Of a stretch of 64,000 nt of DNA, positions 1 to 18,256 are shown piece by piece. The notes beneath the pieces are model-generated. The model was given only the letters and a program-made list of their open reading frames with translations. It was not told where the DNA came from and did not search any database. The position numbers and the translations under genes were made by a program. Position 1 is the first letter of the stretch; each line of letters starts with the position of its first letter. Source of the DNA: Hydractinia symbiolongicarpus (lineage: Eukaryota > Cnidaria > Hydrozoa > Anthoathecata > Hydractiniidae); contig NC_079884.1 of assembly GCF_029227915.1 (NCBI RefSeq), positions 21,824,001-21,888,000 on the forward strand, in the 5' to 3' direction.

Positions 1-1
1 T

Positions 2-8286
<8,285 letters not shown>

Positions 8287-9633
8287 ATGAAAACATGCAG
8301 AGAAAGAACAAACCTATATTTTTATTTATCGCTAAAAATGACCATATCTTTTCATTTAACCATATATATATATAATTAAAGTTTCGTGTTTGGATGTGTA
8401 AAAATGATTCACTCAGGAAAAGATGGCCAGAAAGGTGGAGCAATGAGAGATTTTGAAATTATAAATAATTATTTCCTTTGTAATATTATTTTAAAAACTA
8501 ATCTGTATTTAATACTACTGTTTTTATTCACGTGATTGTTTTTATCTTATCTCCCCTCCCGAAAGATGCTATCTCCCAATGGAGCAGACTAGGACATCTT
8601 TCTACAAAGAAAACGATCATCTTTGGAACACTTGTGAAGTGTTATCATTAAAGTGTTCATAACTACAACTCCAATTGTTTACATCCATCGCGTTCACATG
8701 TTTAATTTCCATTACATCTTTTAATAGTTGTAAAAAAAAAATGTCCGTATATGTAAATACTCAGACTCGTGTTAATTGGGCTGCAAAGATGCCAGAATAT
8801 TCTAATGCGCGTGTCCATTTTCCAAATGCCGAAAGCTTCAGCCAAGAATGTAAAGCAACCTCACGGTCAAATATCTGTGTGGTTATAAAGACAGCTTTTT
8901 TTCGGCGAAATGAAAAATGCTCACCCTAGTTTGGTTTGATTGAGAACACGTTAGAGATAGAAGCACTTGAATTTCAGTATTTATAATATGCTCAAAGTTG
9001 ACGTCTTGTTTGTCTAGAGTAAAAAGGCTCTACTTTGTTCAATTGACAACAGGGTAATTTGTAATTATTTCTATGCGTAAAAGGCACCCTCGTTCCCAGG
9101 GTATTTTTGCCGATTTGATATGAGAGAAGACATCATATCAAAGGAAAAAATTCTTGGTAACAAGGGTGCAAAAATAGGACAAAAACTTCCAGTCTGGTAG
9201 TCAGCGGTAACATTTCGTACTTTTCCAGACTTCGCAATGCTGACAATACTCCCAACACCGTGCAAAAAAAGAAGGACCATCACAAGGCAAAATTAGCTCT
9301 TTACTATTTATCGATTTCAAGGAATAATATAAAAAAGAACTCTTTTTTTCTAAGAGTCTACATTATTTCAGAGTAAGGGTTTTCAACGTTACATTTAGCG
9401 GGCGTGTATGCTTGAACATGCCCAATGTTTGAGGAGCAAAATTGCAACATATGCCGCTTATCCACAAGGCCCGACGATGTGTGGGACAGGGGAATTGGTC
9501 TGTTAAATATGGAAAATCTGTGTTTCTTGTTCACGAATTCAAAATAACAGCAGCCAAATCATGAAGTTTGTTTTAAAACAACCTGACCTGATAAGGAGCT
9601 AGCTAGCCTAGTAGTTGCTATAGCTAGCTAACC
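8287..9633. other. Intergenic: KIF23 3' flank
   Basis: Holds the probable KIF23 3' UTR and one MITE-like inverted repeat (9084-9169). A short ORF at 8675-8929 shows no recognisable domain and no splice context, so I do not call it a gene. Confidence 0.5.
9084..9169. repeat. Short MITE of the CCTCGTTCCCAGG family
   Basis: The left end GCACCCTCGTTCCCAGGG and right end TTGGTAACAAGGGTGC are imperfect inverted repeats about 86 bp apart. The same terminal motif recurs at 21168, 24531, 38557, 58106 and 63710 in this window. Confidence 0.6.
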
Positions 9634-9782
9634 GTTTATTACGATGGCCCTGAAGGCTCAGATTGTGCGCGGTGTTCTTACGGTGGCCTCTATCTGCCAA
9701 CAATAAAACACTTCAAAGAAACCATAGCTAGCTACAGAGTTTTTGCAGTAAACATTTAAATCGATTGTCAACTCTGAAAAAA

Positions 9783-10240
9783 GATTACTTAGTCAACGCT
9801 ATCTGTACAAATTGCACACTTAGCGAATGATATGTATGTAAATTGCACACTTAGCGAATGCTATCTGTACAAATTGCACACTTAGCGAATGCTATGTATG
9901 TAAATTGATCACTTAGCAAATGCTATCTGTACAAGGTGATCACTTAGCAAATGCTATCTGTACAAAGTGATCACTTAGTGAATCCTATCTATGCAAATTG
10001 ACAACTTAGCAAATGCTATCTGTACAAGGTGATCACTTAGCGAATGCTATCTGTACAAATTGCACACTTAGCAAATGCTATCTGTACAAATTGATCACTT
10101 AGCAAATGCTATGTATGCAAATTCATCACTTAGCGAATGCTATCTGTACAAATTGATCACTTAGCAAAATGCTATCTGTACAAATTGATCACTTAGCAAA
10201 TGCTATGTATGCAAATTGATCACTTAGGAAAATTGATCAC
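9783..10240. repeat. Left array of a 31-bp tandem unit
   Basis: About 15-16 units of a 31-bp motif built on CACTTAGCAAATGCTATC and TGTACAAATT(G). Units vary between CACACTTAG and GATCACTTAG and between CTGTAC and TATGTATG. They are the reverse complement of the right array. Confidence 0.95.
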
Positions 10241-10319
10241 TTAGCGGTGACTTAGAGTCAAGTCCAACGATGTGCATAACCTAGTTTAGATTTCAAAGAT
10301 TGCGGCGAAAGAGCGAGAC

Positions 10320-10836
10320 ATGGACAAGGTATGTTGTTATGTTCTTTACTGATAAAAGCTGGTTTATTTATATCATGTATTATTAATTTGAATTCGTTAA
10401 TGATTCAGCAGTATCATTTTATTATTGAGAAATTTTTGTTTTCTTTTTCAGTATGGACATGGGCGATATGGTGTCCATTCCTTTGCATACAAATTCAGCT
10501 AGCTACAACTGATGTTTTTTTTTAGGTAATTCAATATTTAAAAAAATTGGACCAATCTGAGATGACGATTCAGAATTTTATCAACGAAAAGGTAAATCTC
10601 TTGAGAGAGATTGTTTACACCCCCGTGCCCCTTCCCCCTGCATGAGGAGGAGCGTCTTCGCGCTAAAGATGGTAGCTATCTATATATAATTATGTTTGTT
10701 TTTTTCTTGCAATTTTGGCTGACTTTATCCATGTTTCCCTTTTCAGCTCACTGAGATAGCTGTACTGCATGCTGACGACAACATTTTACGTAAACATGGT
10801 GTCACCAAGGATGGTGATATAATCAGATTAGATTAA
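10320..10836 (+). CDS. Small SAM-like domain protein carried by the TIR element
   Basis: Three exons join in phase: 10320-10328, 10526-10591 and 10747-10836, giving 54 aa that start MDKVIQYLKKLDQ and end VTKDGDIIRLD. The pattern of an N-terminal helix, then FINEKLTEIAVLHADD, a leucine before R-K-H-G-V, and a closing G-D-I-I-R-L fits a minimal SAM-type helical bundle, where Gly-Val and Gly-Asp-hydrophobic-Arg-Leu are typical. Donors are GTATGT and GTAAAT; acceptors follow T-rich tracts. The next ORF starts at once, so these may be one ancestral multidomain gene (SAM then ubiquitin-like), now split by a stop. The assignment rests on motif pattern only. Function in the element is unknown. Confidence 0.55.
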
Positions 10837-10992
10837 TGTGTTCCTTAGATGAGCAAATAGAAGATCGAAAGCTTGAGTTGAAGTCCATTATTCAAGGTGG
10901 ATCAGCTAGACCAAAAAAAAGTAGAGTGTTGTCCCCAGTTAGGAAAAGTGTAACAAAGAAACTAAGAGTCGTTTACCTCAGTTGGGAACACT

Positions 10993-11823
10993 ATGATGCG
11001 AGGAAAATTTGCTCTAGTGAAAGGAGACAGAGGAGGTGGACTGAGAAGCATCAAGCTTCCGTCGAATGCATCCTATGATGATTTATTGAATACTTGCAAA
11101 GAGTTATTTTGGGAGAAAAGGAACAACCCTCTTACATTTGGTACAAGTGACGTTACTTTTTTTTTAGTTGATATCCGGAGGGAAGTTGTGAATAACATTT
11201 TAACCACCAATGCAAACCAACAGATCCCTTTTACAATTGAACTGTATTGTCAGAAAACAAAAATGGCTAGAACCAAGTTCATTTTCAAAACAAAGTGCAA
11301 GACAATCCAAATGATACAAGACTTGACAGCACCAATATTTGTGAGTTCTGACAATGACGAATCAGATGATTTTGTTCCAGCTCGTGGTTTTAGAACATCA
11401 ACACCATTGATTGGAACTTCTCATGAACGAGCAGAGGTAAGACAAGAGATGGACAATGCCTACTCTGCATTTTTAGCATCTGATAGGAAGAAAGCACAAG
11501 AAAAAGCTGATATAGAAAAAAGAAACTTAAGGTTACAAAGCTTGAATGCAGCACGAAAATCAAGAGTTCCTCCTGAAGCTCTTTTAACTGATGACCATTG
11601 TACTATTTCAATACATCACCCTGCAGAAGGTCGTAAAACACGTCTTTTTCATGCAAGAGAAACAATGACTGTAGTATATGATTGGGCAGGAAGTTTGAGC
11701 ATTGAACCTGAACATTATGATATTTTAGATTTTACTGGAAAAGTTATTGTCCCAGATTCATCAATTAAATCAGGAATGTTTCATATTAGAGAACGTGATG
11801 ATCCAGTTAACATGACATCCTGA
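10993..11823 (+). CDS. UBX/ubiquitin-like ORF inside the TIR element (276 aa, probably a broken longer gene)
   Basis: This single-exon ORF has four parts. There is an N-terminal segment with KGDRGGGLRSIKLP; a beta-rich stretch; an acidic linker (SSDNDESDD, near residue 117); and a charged helix R-Q-E-M-D-N-A-Y-S-A-F-L-A-S-D-R-K-K followed by a C-terminal beta-grasp-like region starting DHCTISIHHP. The helix plus beta-grasp order resembles FAF1/UBX proteins (an E-x-D-x-A-Y-x-x-S-L-x-x-D-x-x-K helix before a UBX fold). Two signs of damage: a +1/-1 shift near 10960-10983 separates it from an upstream basic ORF (10836-11078), and beyond the TGA at 11821-11823 the frame stays open another 47 codons to 11966. 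In some animal genomes related architectures precede HECT ligase domains (recollection, not checked); no HECT domain is present here. Confidence 0.6.
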   Translation: MMRGKFALVKGDRGGGLRSIKLPSNASYDDLLNTCKELFWEKRNNPLTFGTSDVTFFLVDIRREVVNNILTTNANQQIPFTIELYCQKTKMARTKFIFKTKCKTIQMIQDLTAPIFVSSDNDESDDFVPARGFRTSTPLIGTSHERAEVRQEMDNAYSAFLASDRKKAQEKADIEKRNLRLQSLNAARKSRVPPEALLTDDHCTISIHHPAEGRKTRLFHARETMTVVYDWAGSLSIEPEHYDILDFTGKVIVPDSSIKSGMFHIRERDDPVNMTS

Positions 11824-11987
11824 GCTTCAGTAGCATTTATGGGATTTGGAACAGAGAGAGAGTCCACTAACGATGCTTCTGTAACTGAACAATCTACCTC
11901 AACAACAAGTTTATTATTTACATCATCAAAGGAGGAGTGTTTACGTGTTGTGCGCATGTACAGCTGAGTAAACGATTTTAGCACATG

Positions 11988-12594
11988 GCATTTGCTAAGT
12001 GTGCAATTTACATACATAGCATTTTGCTAAGTGATCAATTTGCATACATAGCATTTCCTAAGTGATCAATTTGTACAGATAGCATTTTGCTAAGTGATCA
12101 ATTTGTACAGATAGCATTTGCTAAGTGATCAATTTGTACAGATAGCATTTGCTAAGTGTGCAATTTGTACAGATAGCATTTGCTAAGTGTGCAATTTGTA
12201 CAAATAGCATTTGCTAAGTGTGCAACTTGTACAGATCGCATTCGCTAAGTCATCAATTTGTACAGATACCATTTGCTAAGTGATTAATTTGTACAGATAG
12301 CGTTTTGCTAAGTGATCAATTTGCATAGATGCATTTGCTAAGTGTGCAATTTGTACAGATAGCATTTGCTAAGTGTGTAATTTGTACAAATAGCATTTGC
12401 TGAGTGTGCAATTTGTACAGATAGCATTCGCTAAGTGTGCAATTTGCATACATGGCATTCGCTAAGTGTGCAATTTGTACAGATAGCATTTGCTAAGTGT
12501 GCAATTTGTACAGATAGCATTCGCTAAGTGTGCAATTTACATACATAGCATTCGCTAAGTGTGCAATTTGTACAGATAGCGTTGACTAAGTAAT
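11988..12594. repeat. Right array of the 31-bp tandem unit (inverted)
   Basis: About 19 units with the core GCATTTGCTAAGTG followed by ATCAATTTGTACAGATA or TGCAATTTGTACAGATA, the reverse complement of the left array. Unit variants are interspersed, which suggests conversion or local expansion after insertion. Confidence 0.95.
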
Positions 12595-12720
12595 CTTTTT
12601 TCAGAGTTGACAATCGATTTAAATGTTTGCTGCATAAGCTCTGTATGGTTTCTTTCAAGTGTTTTATTGTTGGCAGATGGAGGCCACCGTATGTTCTCAA
12701 TCATTTACGCCTTGCATTGC

Positions 12721-12794
12721 TTAGTGCGCGCTCTTCTTTAGTCAGTGCGCGCTCTTCTTTGATTAGTGCACGCTCTTCTTTGGTCAGTGTGCGC
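12721..12794. repeat. Three to four tandem copies of a 23-bp unit in the outer right TIR
   Basis: The unit is (A/G)GTGCGCGCTCTTCTTT followed by RRTYA. It occurs only on the right side, so the two TIRs differ here. Confidence 0.85.
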
Positions 12795-13126
12795 ACAGAA
12801 CCAAGAACACCGCGCACAATGTGAGCCTTCAGAGCCATCGTAGTTTATGCCTACATTAAGCTAAGTATAATCTATCTTTTAGTGTATCTAAGCACACTTA
12901 GAGCTTTACTTAATTTCTTAATGGCATTATTTGTTTCTACTTTTCAGCCGTTTGTAAGTATGAAATTCCTGTTAAAAATTGCTGGAAAAGTGAAGAAAAT
13001 GTCAGAAATTGTTGTCAAAAAATGTCAGAAAAACAAAAAGTTAATAGTGCTAATACCGTGCTAAACTATATCTATTTTCCCCCACGGTTCGAAAGGTTCT
13101 GACGTCATTAAGGGGAGTAAAGTAAG

Positions 13127-13725
13127 GTCAGGGAAAACACTTATTAGGCGGTGGTAGGCTAATTAGGGCATACCACCTATTTAGGCGACTCATTGTAGCC
13201 TAGTTAGGCCATATGTGACCTAGTTAAGACATTATAATATTTAATGGCTTTTCACACATTCCTAAGAAAAAATCGCAAAAAATCTTTGTTCAGAATGGAT
13301 AGTCTACGCGACCACGATTCCAAAATTGTCACTCGTGCCTGGATATGTTCGTGCAACTAAGAATTATGTTAAAATGAAATATATAACCTAATTAGGTTAA
13401 GTGTCGCCTATTTAGGTGACGTTTTCGTCTGCCATATTTATTTTTTCCCTGCCACGTGAATGGCTGAAATCCATTATTTAAAACGTTACGTTACCAATGT
13501 GCGATGCAAATAAGACGATAATTGTTCAAAATTATCTGCAAAGTGGACAGATTTGATTCACATAAAAATTGTAGTGCGAAACGCAATGATTTCGATGTAT
13601 TTTCAACAGAAAGTTTTTGTTCGCCTAGTTAGACTACGGGTAGCCTAATTAAACTACATCACGTCGCCTAACTAAACGACTCACCTAATTAGGTCATGCT
13701 GCCTAATTAGGTGTTTACCCTGACT
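13127..13725. mobile_element. Non-autonomous TIR element rich in CCTAATTAGG-type palindromes
   Basis: Left end GTCAGGGAAAACACTTATTAGG; right end (reverse strand) AGTCAGGGTAAACACCTAATTAGG. Both ends are flanked by GTAAG (13122-13126 and 13726-13730), a possible 5-bp target duplication. The roughly 600 bp inside holds many variants of GCCTARTTAGGYGAC in both orientations near each end and no coding capacity. The TIR match is imperfect, so the family is unassigned. Confidence 0.6.
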
Positions 13726-13969
13726 GTAAGAACAATAGTAAAAACATGTTAGGAGAAATATCGATTTATTCACTCTAATTTTTCACGTTTTTTTATAACC
13801 AATAAAAAATAAAACCGGTAAACCTCAATTCCAGCATAGATGGATAGATAGATAGATGTGCATATTTTACATGGCTAGCTAGCCACACAAATATTGAGGG
13901 ATGTATACCCTGTCTATCATTTTCAGGGAGGGGCCATCATGGATTAGATGTCCTAGAGTATTTAATGCT

Positions 13970-14178
13970 TATTTTCAGGTACTCAGACCAAATTAAGGTC
14001 CGCGCTCTACCAGACAACTTCGTGCAACATCCATCAGTCCACACAGTCTGTCATCTCCCCATTTTCCACCACATAGCTTGGGTTAACCCGAGGCCCATGT
14101 TAAATCGCCACCAAGGGGAATGGAACCCTGTTCTCCCGCACAAAGTGTGAGAGCTACAACCATTAAGCTACGGTTCTA
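13970..14178 (-). mobile_element. tRNA-derived SINE
   Basis: Read on the minus strand, the head at about 14178 has an A box TAGCTTAATGG and a B box GGTTCCATTCC at tRNA-like spacing. A non-tRNA body and a T-rich/AT end near 13970 follow. One base off the canonical B box (GGTTCGANTCC) and a tRNA-unrelated 3' part argue for a SINE rather than a tRNA gene. Confidence 0.55.
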
Positions 14179-14250
14179 CTAACATATCCAGGCAATGAAC
14201 CAGCAGCGAGGTCACACTGCAAATATTGTCAATAAGCCAAAGACACTTTT

Positions 14251-14900
14251 AACGAGGGTGCCGACTCACTGGAAACGCTGCAAAAACCATGGCGCTGTCG
14301 GACAACTTCTGGCGTTTTTAAAGAAAACTTAAAATTTCGCCCAGAGAAACCTGAATTAACCCGAAACAACATTTTTTTAAACATTTATTACCAGATGTAT
14401 AATTTATTCTTTTAATGTCGAGCAGTGGTAATGGATGTTAGACTTAAATCTCTGGTTATGATTGAGGGTTGGTAAATGAAATAAGAACACGTATATTTAT
14501 ATTAACATAATTGTCTGTCTTCTGCATATTACAGAAGTCTGTAGATACATTTTACAGTACAGCTACCACACCATTATAGCGCATTATTCGCATATCGGCG
14601 CATAACCTCATGATTCAGGTACCCAGTACCAAACATAAACATAACGGTAGACTAATAGTCATATACTCAACAGTGGAAGTTCTGAAAAAACTGTTTTATA
14701 TCATTTATTTAATAAATATAGCTGTAATAAAATCCCACAAATAATAAACTAAGAGTAAAACGACAAAATTTAAATGAGAACAATGAGCCTCTACATTTCG
14801 GGCGGTTTCGAACGGGCCGAAAACCTTTTAAAAAAAACGAAAAAACACCTGCGGACGCCCTAACATATATATGGCGTTTTTGGCGAGTCGGAACCTCGTC
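14251..14900. mobile_element. TIR element with ACGAGG...CCTCGT ends
   Basis: The left end ACGAGGGTGCCGACTC and right end GAGTCGGAACCTCGT are inverted, with further weak match inward (GGAAACGC against GCGTTTTTGG). The interior has no supported gene. No clear target duplication was seen. Confidence 0.4.
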
Positions 14901-15253
14901 ATTCTCAGTCTCCCGTGGCTGTTTATTTTTTGTTGCCATTTGCTGTTGGTTATGTTTGCTTGTTAGCTATGTATGGTTAAATTTGTGAAAATGGTTATTT
15001 TAAAACAAATTTTTACAAAATTGCATATTCTATAGACAGTAAAATTTTTTTGTTATATATTACATCATCTAAATCAGTGCAAACTTGTTTAATGTGCACT
15101 AGAAGTAAGAAATTTTAGTTTTATCACATTTGGGGTATTTTTGGCTCTGCCCCTAAACAGAGGGAGGCAAGGGGGATTCTAAAGCTAGTAAAGCAGGGAT
15201 AAATTGATATGTTAGTGGTCCCTAAGTGAGTTATATTTACATAGACCTAATAA

Positions 15254-16412
15254 GTAACTTATCAATCACTCTTTCAATAACTTTCATTACTTGATCAACC
15301 AACTTTTCTCATAGCCCACCAAATAACTTTACGTGGCACTCTATCAAAAGCTTTCTCTAAATCTACAAAGGCAAAATAGAGATTCTTTCTCTTTCCTAAA
15401 TACTTTTCCTGAAGCTGTCTGAGTAAAAATATTGCATCTGTAGTGCCACGCCCTGGAACAAAACCAAATTGCATCTTATCTATATCAATCCTTTCTCTAT
15501 GTAACTTATCAATCACTCTTTCAATAACTTTCATTACTTGATCAACCAACTTCAAACCTCTATAGTTACCCCTTGCTAATGCATCACCCTTCCCCTTGAA
15601 ACAATTCACTATTACACTCGACTGCCACTCACTCGGAATAGCACCATCCTTTATAATCTGGTTAGCAAGACTTGTAATAAGCTCAACTCCAATATATCCA
15701 GATGCTTTTACCATCTCTGCAACAATACCTGATACTCATGCAGCCTTGCCAATCTTCAATTTGCTAATAGCCTCCACTACCCATTCTGTCTTGATCTGCA
15801 TAGCTGGCCCTTCTACAACATCATCATCAGACAAATTATCCTCATCCCAATCAAACTCAGTGTTAAGCAACCTCTGATAATGATTCTTCCAAGCTACCCT
15901 TTTCTCCTCCTCTGTGCTAGCCAAAACACCTTCATCATTACGTATACACTTCTCACCTACAACATCTTGGTTAGTCTTCTTCATTTGCTTTGCTATCTTG
16001 AATACCTTATTGCGCTGGTCTTCCTTTCTTAACACATCTGCAAATCTGTTTCTCTCTGCTTCTGATTTTGCCTTATACACTGCTGTACGAGCACGACGCT
16101 TAGCTTCTAAGTAAATATTTTTACTACCACCTGACTTCCACTCTTTCCAAAGTTTCCTCCTTTCCTTTATACACTGGTCAACCTCGTTATTCCACCACCA
16201 GGTCTCTCTATGTCTAGCTGGTCCTTTCGTCCACCCACAGGTATCATCAGAAGCTTCTGGAAGACAATTCTTCAAAGTAGTCCAAGTACTTTCAACATTG
16301 TCACTATCACATTGACCATTGTGGGCTAACTGCTGAACTTTTGCACTAAATTGTCTTGTTGCAATCTCTTCCTTCAGCTTACAGACTTTTCAACGGGGCC
16401 TGTACTTACCCA
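15254..16412 (-). mobile_element. Decayed non-LTR retrotransposon (RT fragment), RTE-like
   Basis: The minus-strand frame runs from about 16412 to 15295. First comes an endonuclease-RT linker with ETWWWNNEVDQCIKERRKLW. The reverse-transcriptase core follows with FVPGRGTTDAIFLLRQLQ and the first catalytic block FAFVDLEKAFDRVPR. The frame is broken by TGA at 16390-16392 (an Arg codon in relatives) and TGA at 15736-15738 (a Gly codon by context); otherwise it is continuous. The YADD block, the rest of the 3' half and the endonuclease are missing. At the truncated end, 52 bp (15254-15305) repeat 15501-15552 of the same element. Clade RTE/BovB is a tentative judgement from block style. Confidence 0.85.
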
Positions 16413-18256
16413 TGTCAGTCAGAAAAAACTAAGTAAGCGTGTACTGCTAATTTGACTTATATATTGCTCCTTATAAGGAGAATATTCAAGTCTAATTTAG
16501 GGGATGATTAACTAAGCTTCAGAAAAACATAATCATTTGATTTAACCAGAATGACATGTCCAAACCGTATGCGATGTGACAATTGCACACAACGAGAAAT
16601 AGATGAGAAGCCATGAATAAATTTGCTGGAGTTAGAGACAGACCACACACACAGTATATATTTATGTTATTATAGAGATGAGACTGCAAAATTATCTTGT
16701 ATACAAATTTAGTAATAAGAATAATAATGGTTTTAAATATTTAAGAGCTCCAGTGTTGAGGTCTTGGTAAAGTTGCAGACCCTAATTAATCAATTTTGTG
16801 ACTAGGTTTTGATCTGAAAAGGTTAAACTGGGCTGCTAAGAAATCGATTCATCCTAAATAGGTGTCCTGACTTTCATTTAGTCTTTTCTCTTGCTCCAAG
16901 ATTTTTCTAATTAACAGTACACACTTCGCAGTTTCTCAGATTGAATGTGCTAGGAATTATTACTTGCAATCTGACTTCAAACAGTATGCAGTATTTTATA
17001 AAATTTCATGTACCCTTTACAAGCCAACTAAGAAGTCCTTCACCATACTTGGCCAATGTGAATGTTGATGTGTTAATAAGAAAGCAGGCATGCAGATAAT
17101 ATGTCGGCAATTTTTTGCTGTTCTTCCACAACCTTTTTTTGAATAGCTAATTTTTGCAGATTGTATATATATGCTTAATTCCACAAAATTATTTCAAACA
17201 TTGATCATTTGCAAAAAGGATGGTCAAGCAAACATAGCAAACTTTTGTCATGCTTCAAAGATTTTTCCATGAAAGCTAGGGAGGTGGCCTGTGGGATATA
17301 ACATGTTAGGCATGATAAAAGTTAGCTATTTGCTTCTGACCTCTAATATCTTTACCTTAAAGCTACAGGGCCAAGACCAACATTTTTCAAGTGCATACAA
17401 CAAAATTTTGTGTTGTAGTAAAAAATTTTGCTTGTAGCCCATAACCATCAACAATGGTTATGGGGTACAATTTTATATTCCACAAGAATATATTCCACTT
17501 TAGCAGCAAAACTTTGCAAAATTTCTGAAGCACAATCAATTTGATTCTGATGCAACGTTTTTTTTCATTTTCAGTATGTATCAAAATTGTTATTTGTTTA
17601 TCATTTTAATATTTTTTGAAGTGAAGTTCCAAAGACAATCTTGGCGTGGCAGATAAAACAGCTGTCTGAATTAAAATAAAGATTTTTATTTACTGTAAAA
17701 AATCATTGAAAGAACTTGATTGGCGACTTTTGCTTTAATTTTTACAAACAACTCCAAAAACACCTAAGTCAATGTTTTACACAGTGCTTTCGTTTTGTTA
17801 GAGCATCGTAATCTTTTATTTTCCTTGTCAAGAAGTAAGCCAACGCATGATACAACGCCCTGCTAATGGTCTTTTTGCTGCAAGATGCATACAAAAGTTG
17901 ATACAAAAATGAACAGGGTGCTACCGATTAATTTTGCTGTAAAAAACTGCAAAATGTTGGTCATGGTCCAGCGGCTTATGAACAATTTTTTTAAAAAAAT
18001 GGTTTTGGTTAATCTTGATTTTCATAACATTTTGTCATAGGAAAATAGTCTTCACGAGACTGCATAGAGCCCTACTATTTTTGGCAGGAGAAGTCTGTTA
18101 AGCCCCGTGTAGTGTAAAAAGTGGGGATTGTTTTTTAAAAGGGTTTAATCTTTTAATAAAAATTACTTTAAAAATCTTTTGTTATTGACAATCATATTTC
18201 TTTTTATTTTTTTAGATATAGAATTACGTCACCGGTCCTTATCTTTGTTGTTCTAA
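16413..18256. other. Gene-free stretch before EXOSC1
   Basis: AT-rich with no supported exon. A weak inverted pair (GGGCCAAGACCAACATTTT near 17368 and its counterpart near 17970) may mark a TIR element of about 600 bp. An acceptor-like T-tract plus AG just before 18216 could end a 5' UTR intron of EXOSC1. Confidence 0.4.
17362..17975. mobile_element. Candidate TIR element (weak)
   Basis: Left CTACAGGGCCAAGACCAACA and right (reverse strand) CCGCTGGACCATGACCAACA form 24-bp ends with about six mismatches. TA is present at the left only, so a Tc1/mariner-type target duplication cannot be shown. Confidence 0.35.

Larger units (their letters stand above)
9640..12842. mobile_element. TIR/foldback-like DNA element with 31-bp arrays, SAM-like gene and UBX-like ORF
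   Basis: The ends are inverted. The left begins TACGATGGCCCTGAAGGCTC and the right ends in the complement of TACGATGGCTCTGAAGGCTC. Both sides are flanked by the same six bases GTTTAT (9634-9639 and 12843-12848), a clean target-site duplication. Inverted similarity continues inward through a CAATCGATTTAAATGTTT-type segment into opposed arrays of a 31-bp unit (9783-10240 and 11988-12594). Between the arrays lie a small spliced SAM-like gene and a ubiquitin-like ORF. No transposase is recognisable, so it looks non-autonomous or of an unassigned superfamily. The long repetitive TIRs resemble foldback elements. A 6-bp TSD is known for Polinton and Dada among others, but the termini do not place it. 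Confidence 0.85.

Noticed and set aside
8675-8929. 84-aa forward ORF
   Set aside because: No domain, no splice context, AT-rich composition; likely chance.
9783-12594. 31-bp arrays as a CRISPR array
   Set aside because: Units are contiguous without unique spacers, diverged, in a eukaryotic genome, and inverted as the two ends of one element.
14709-14939. 76-aa reverse ORF
   Set aside because: Lies within a TIR element and follows its sequence; no domain.
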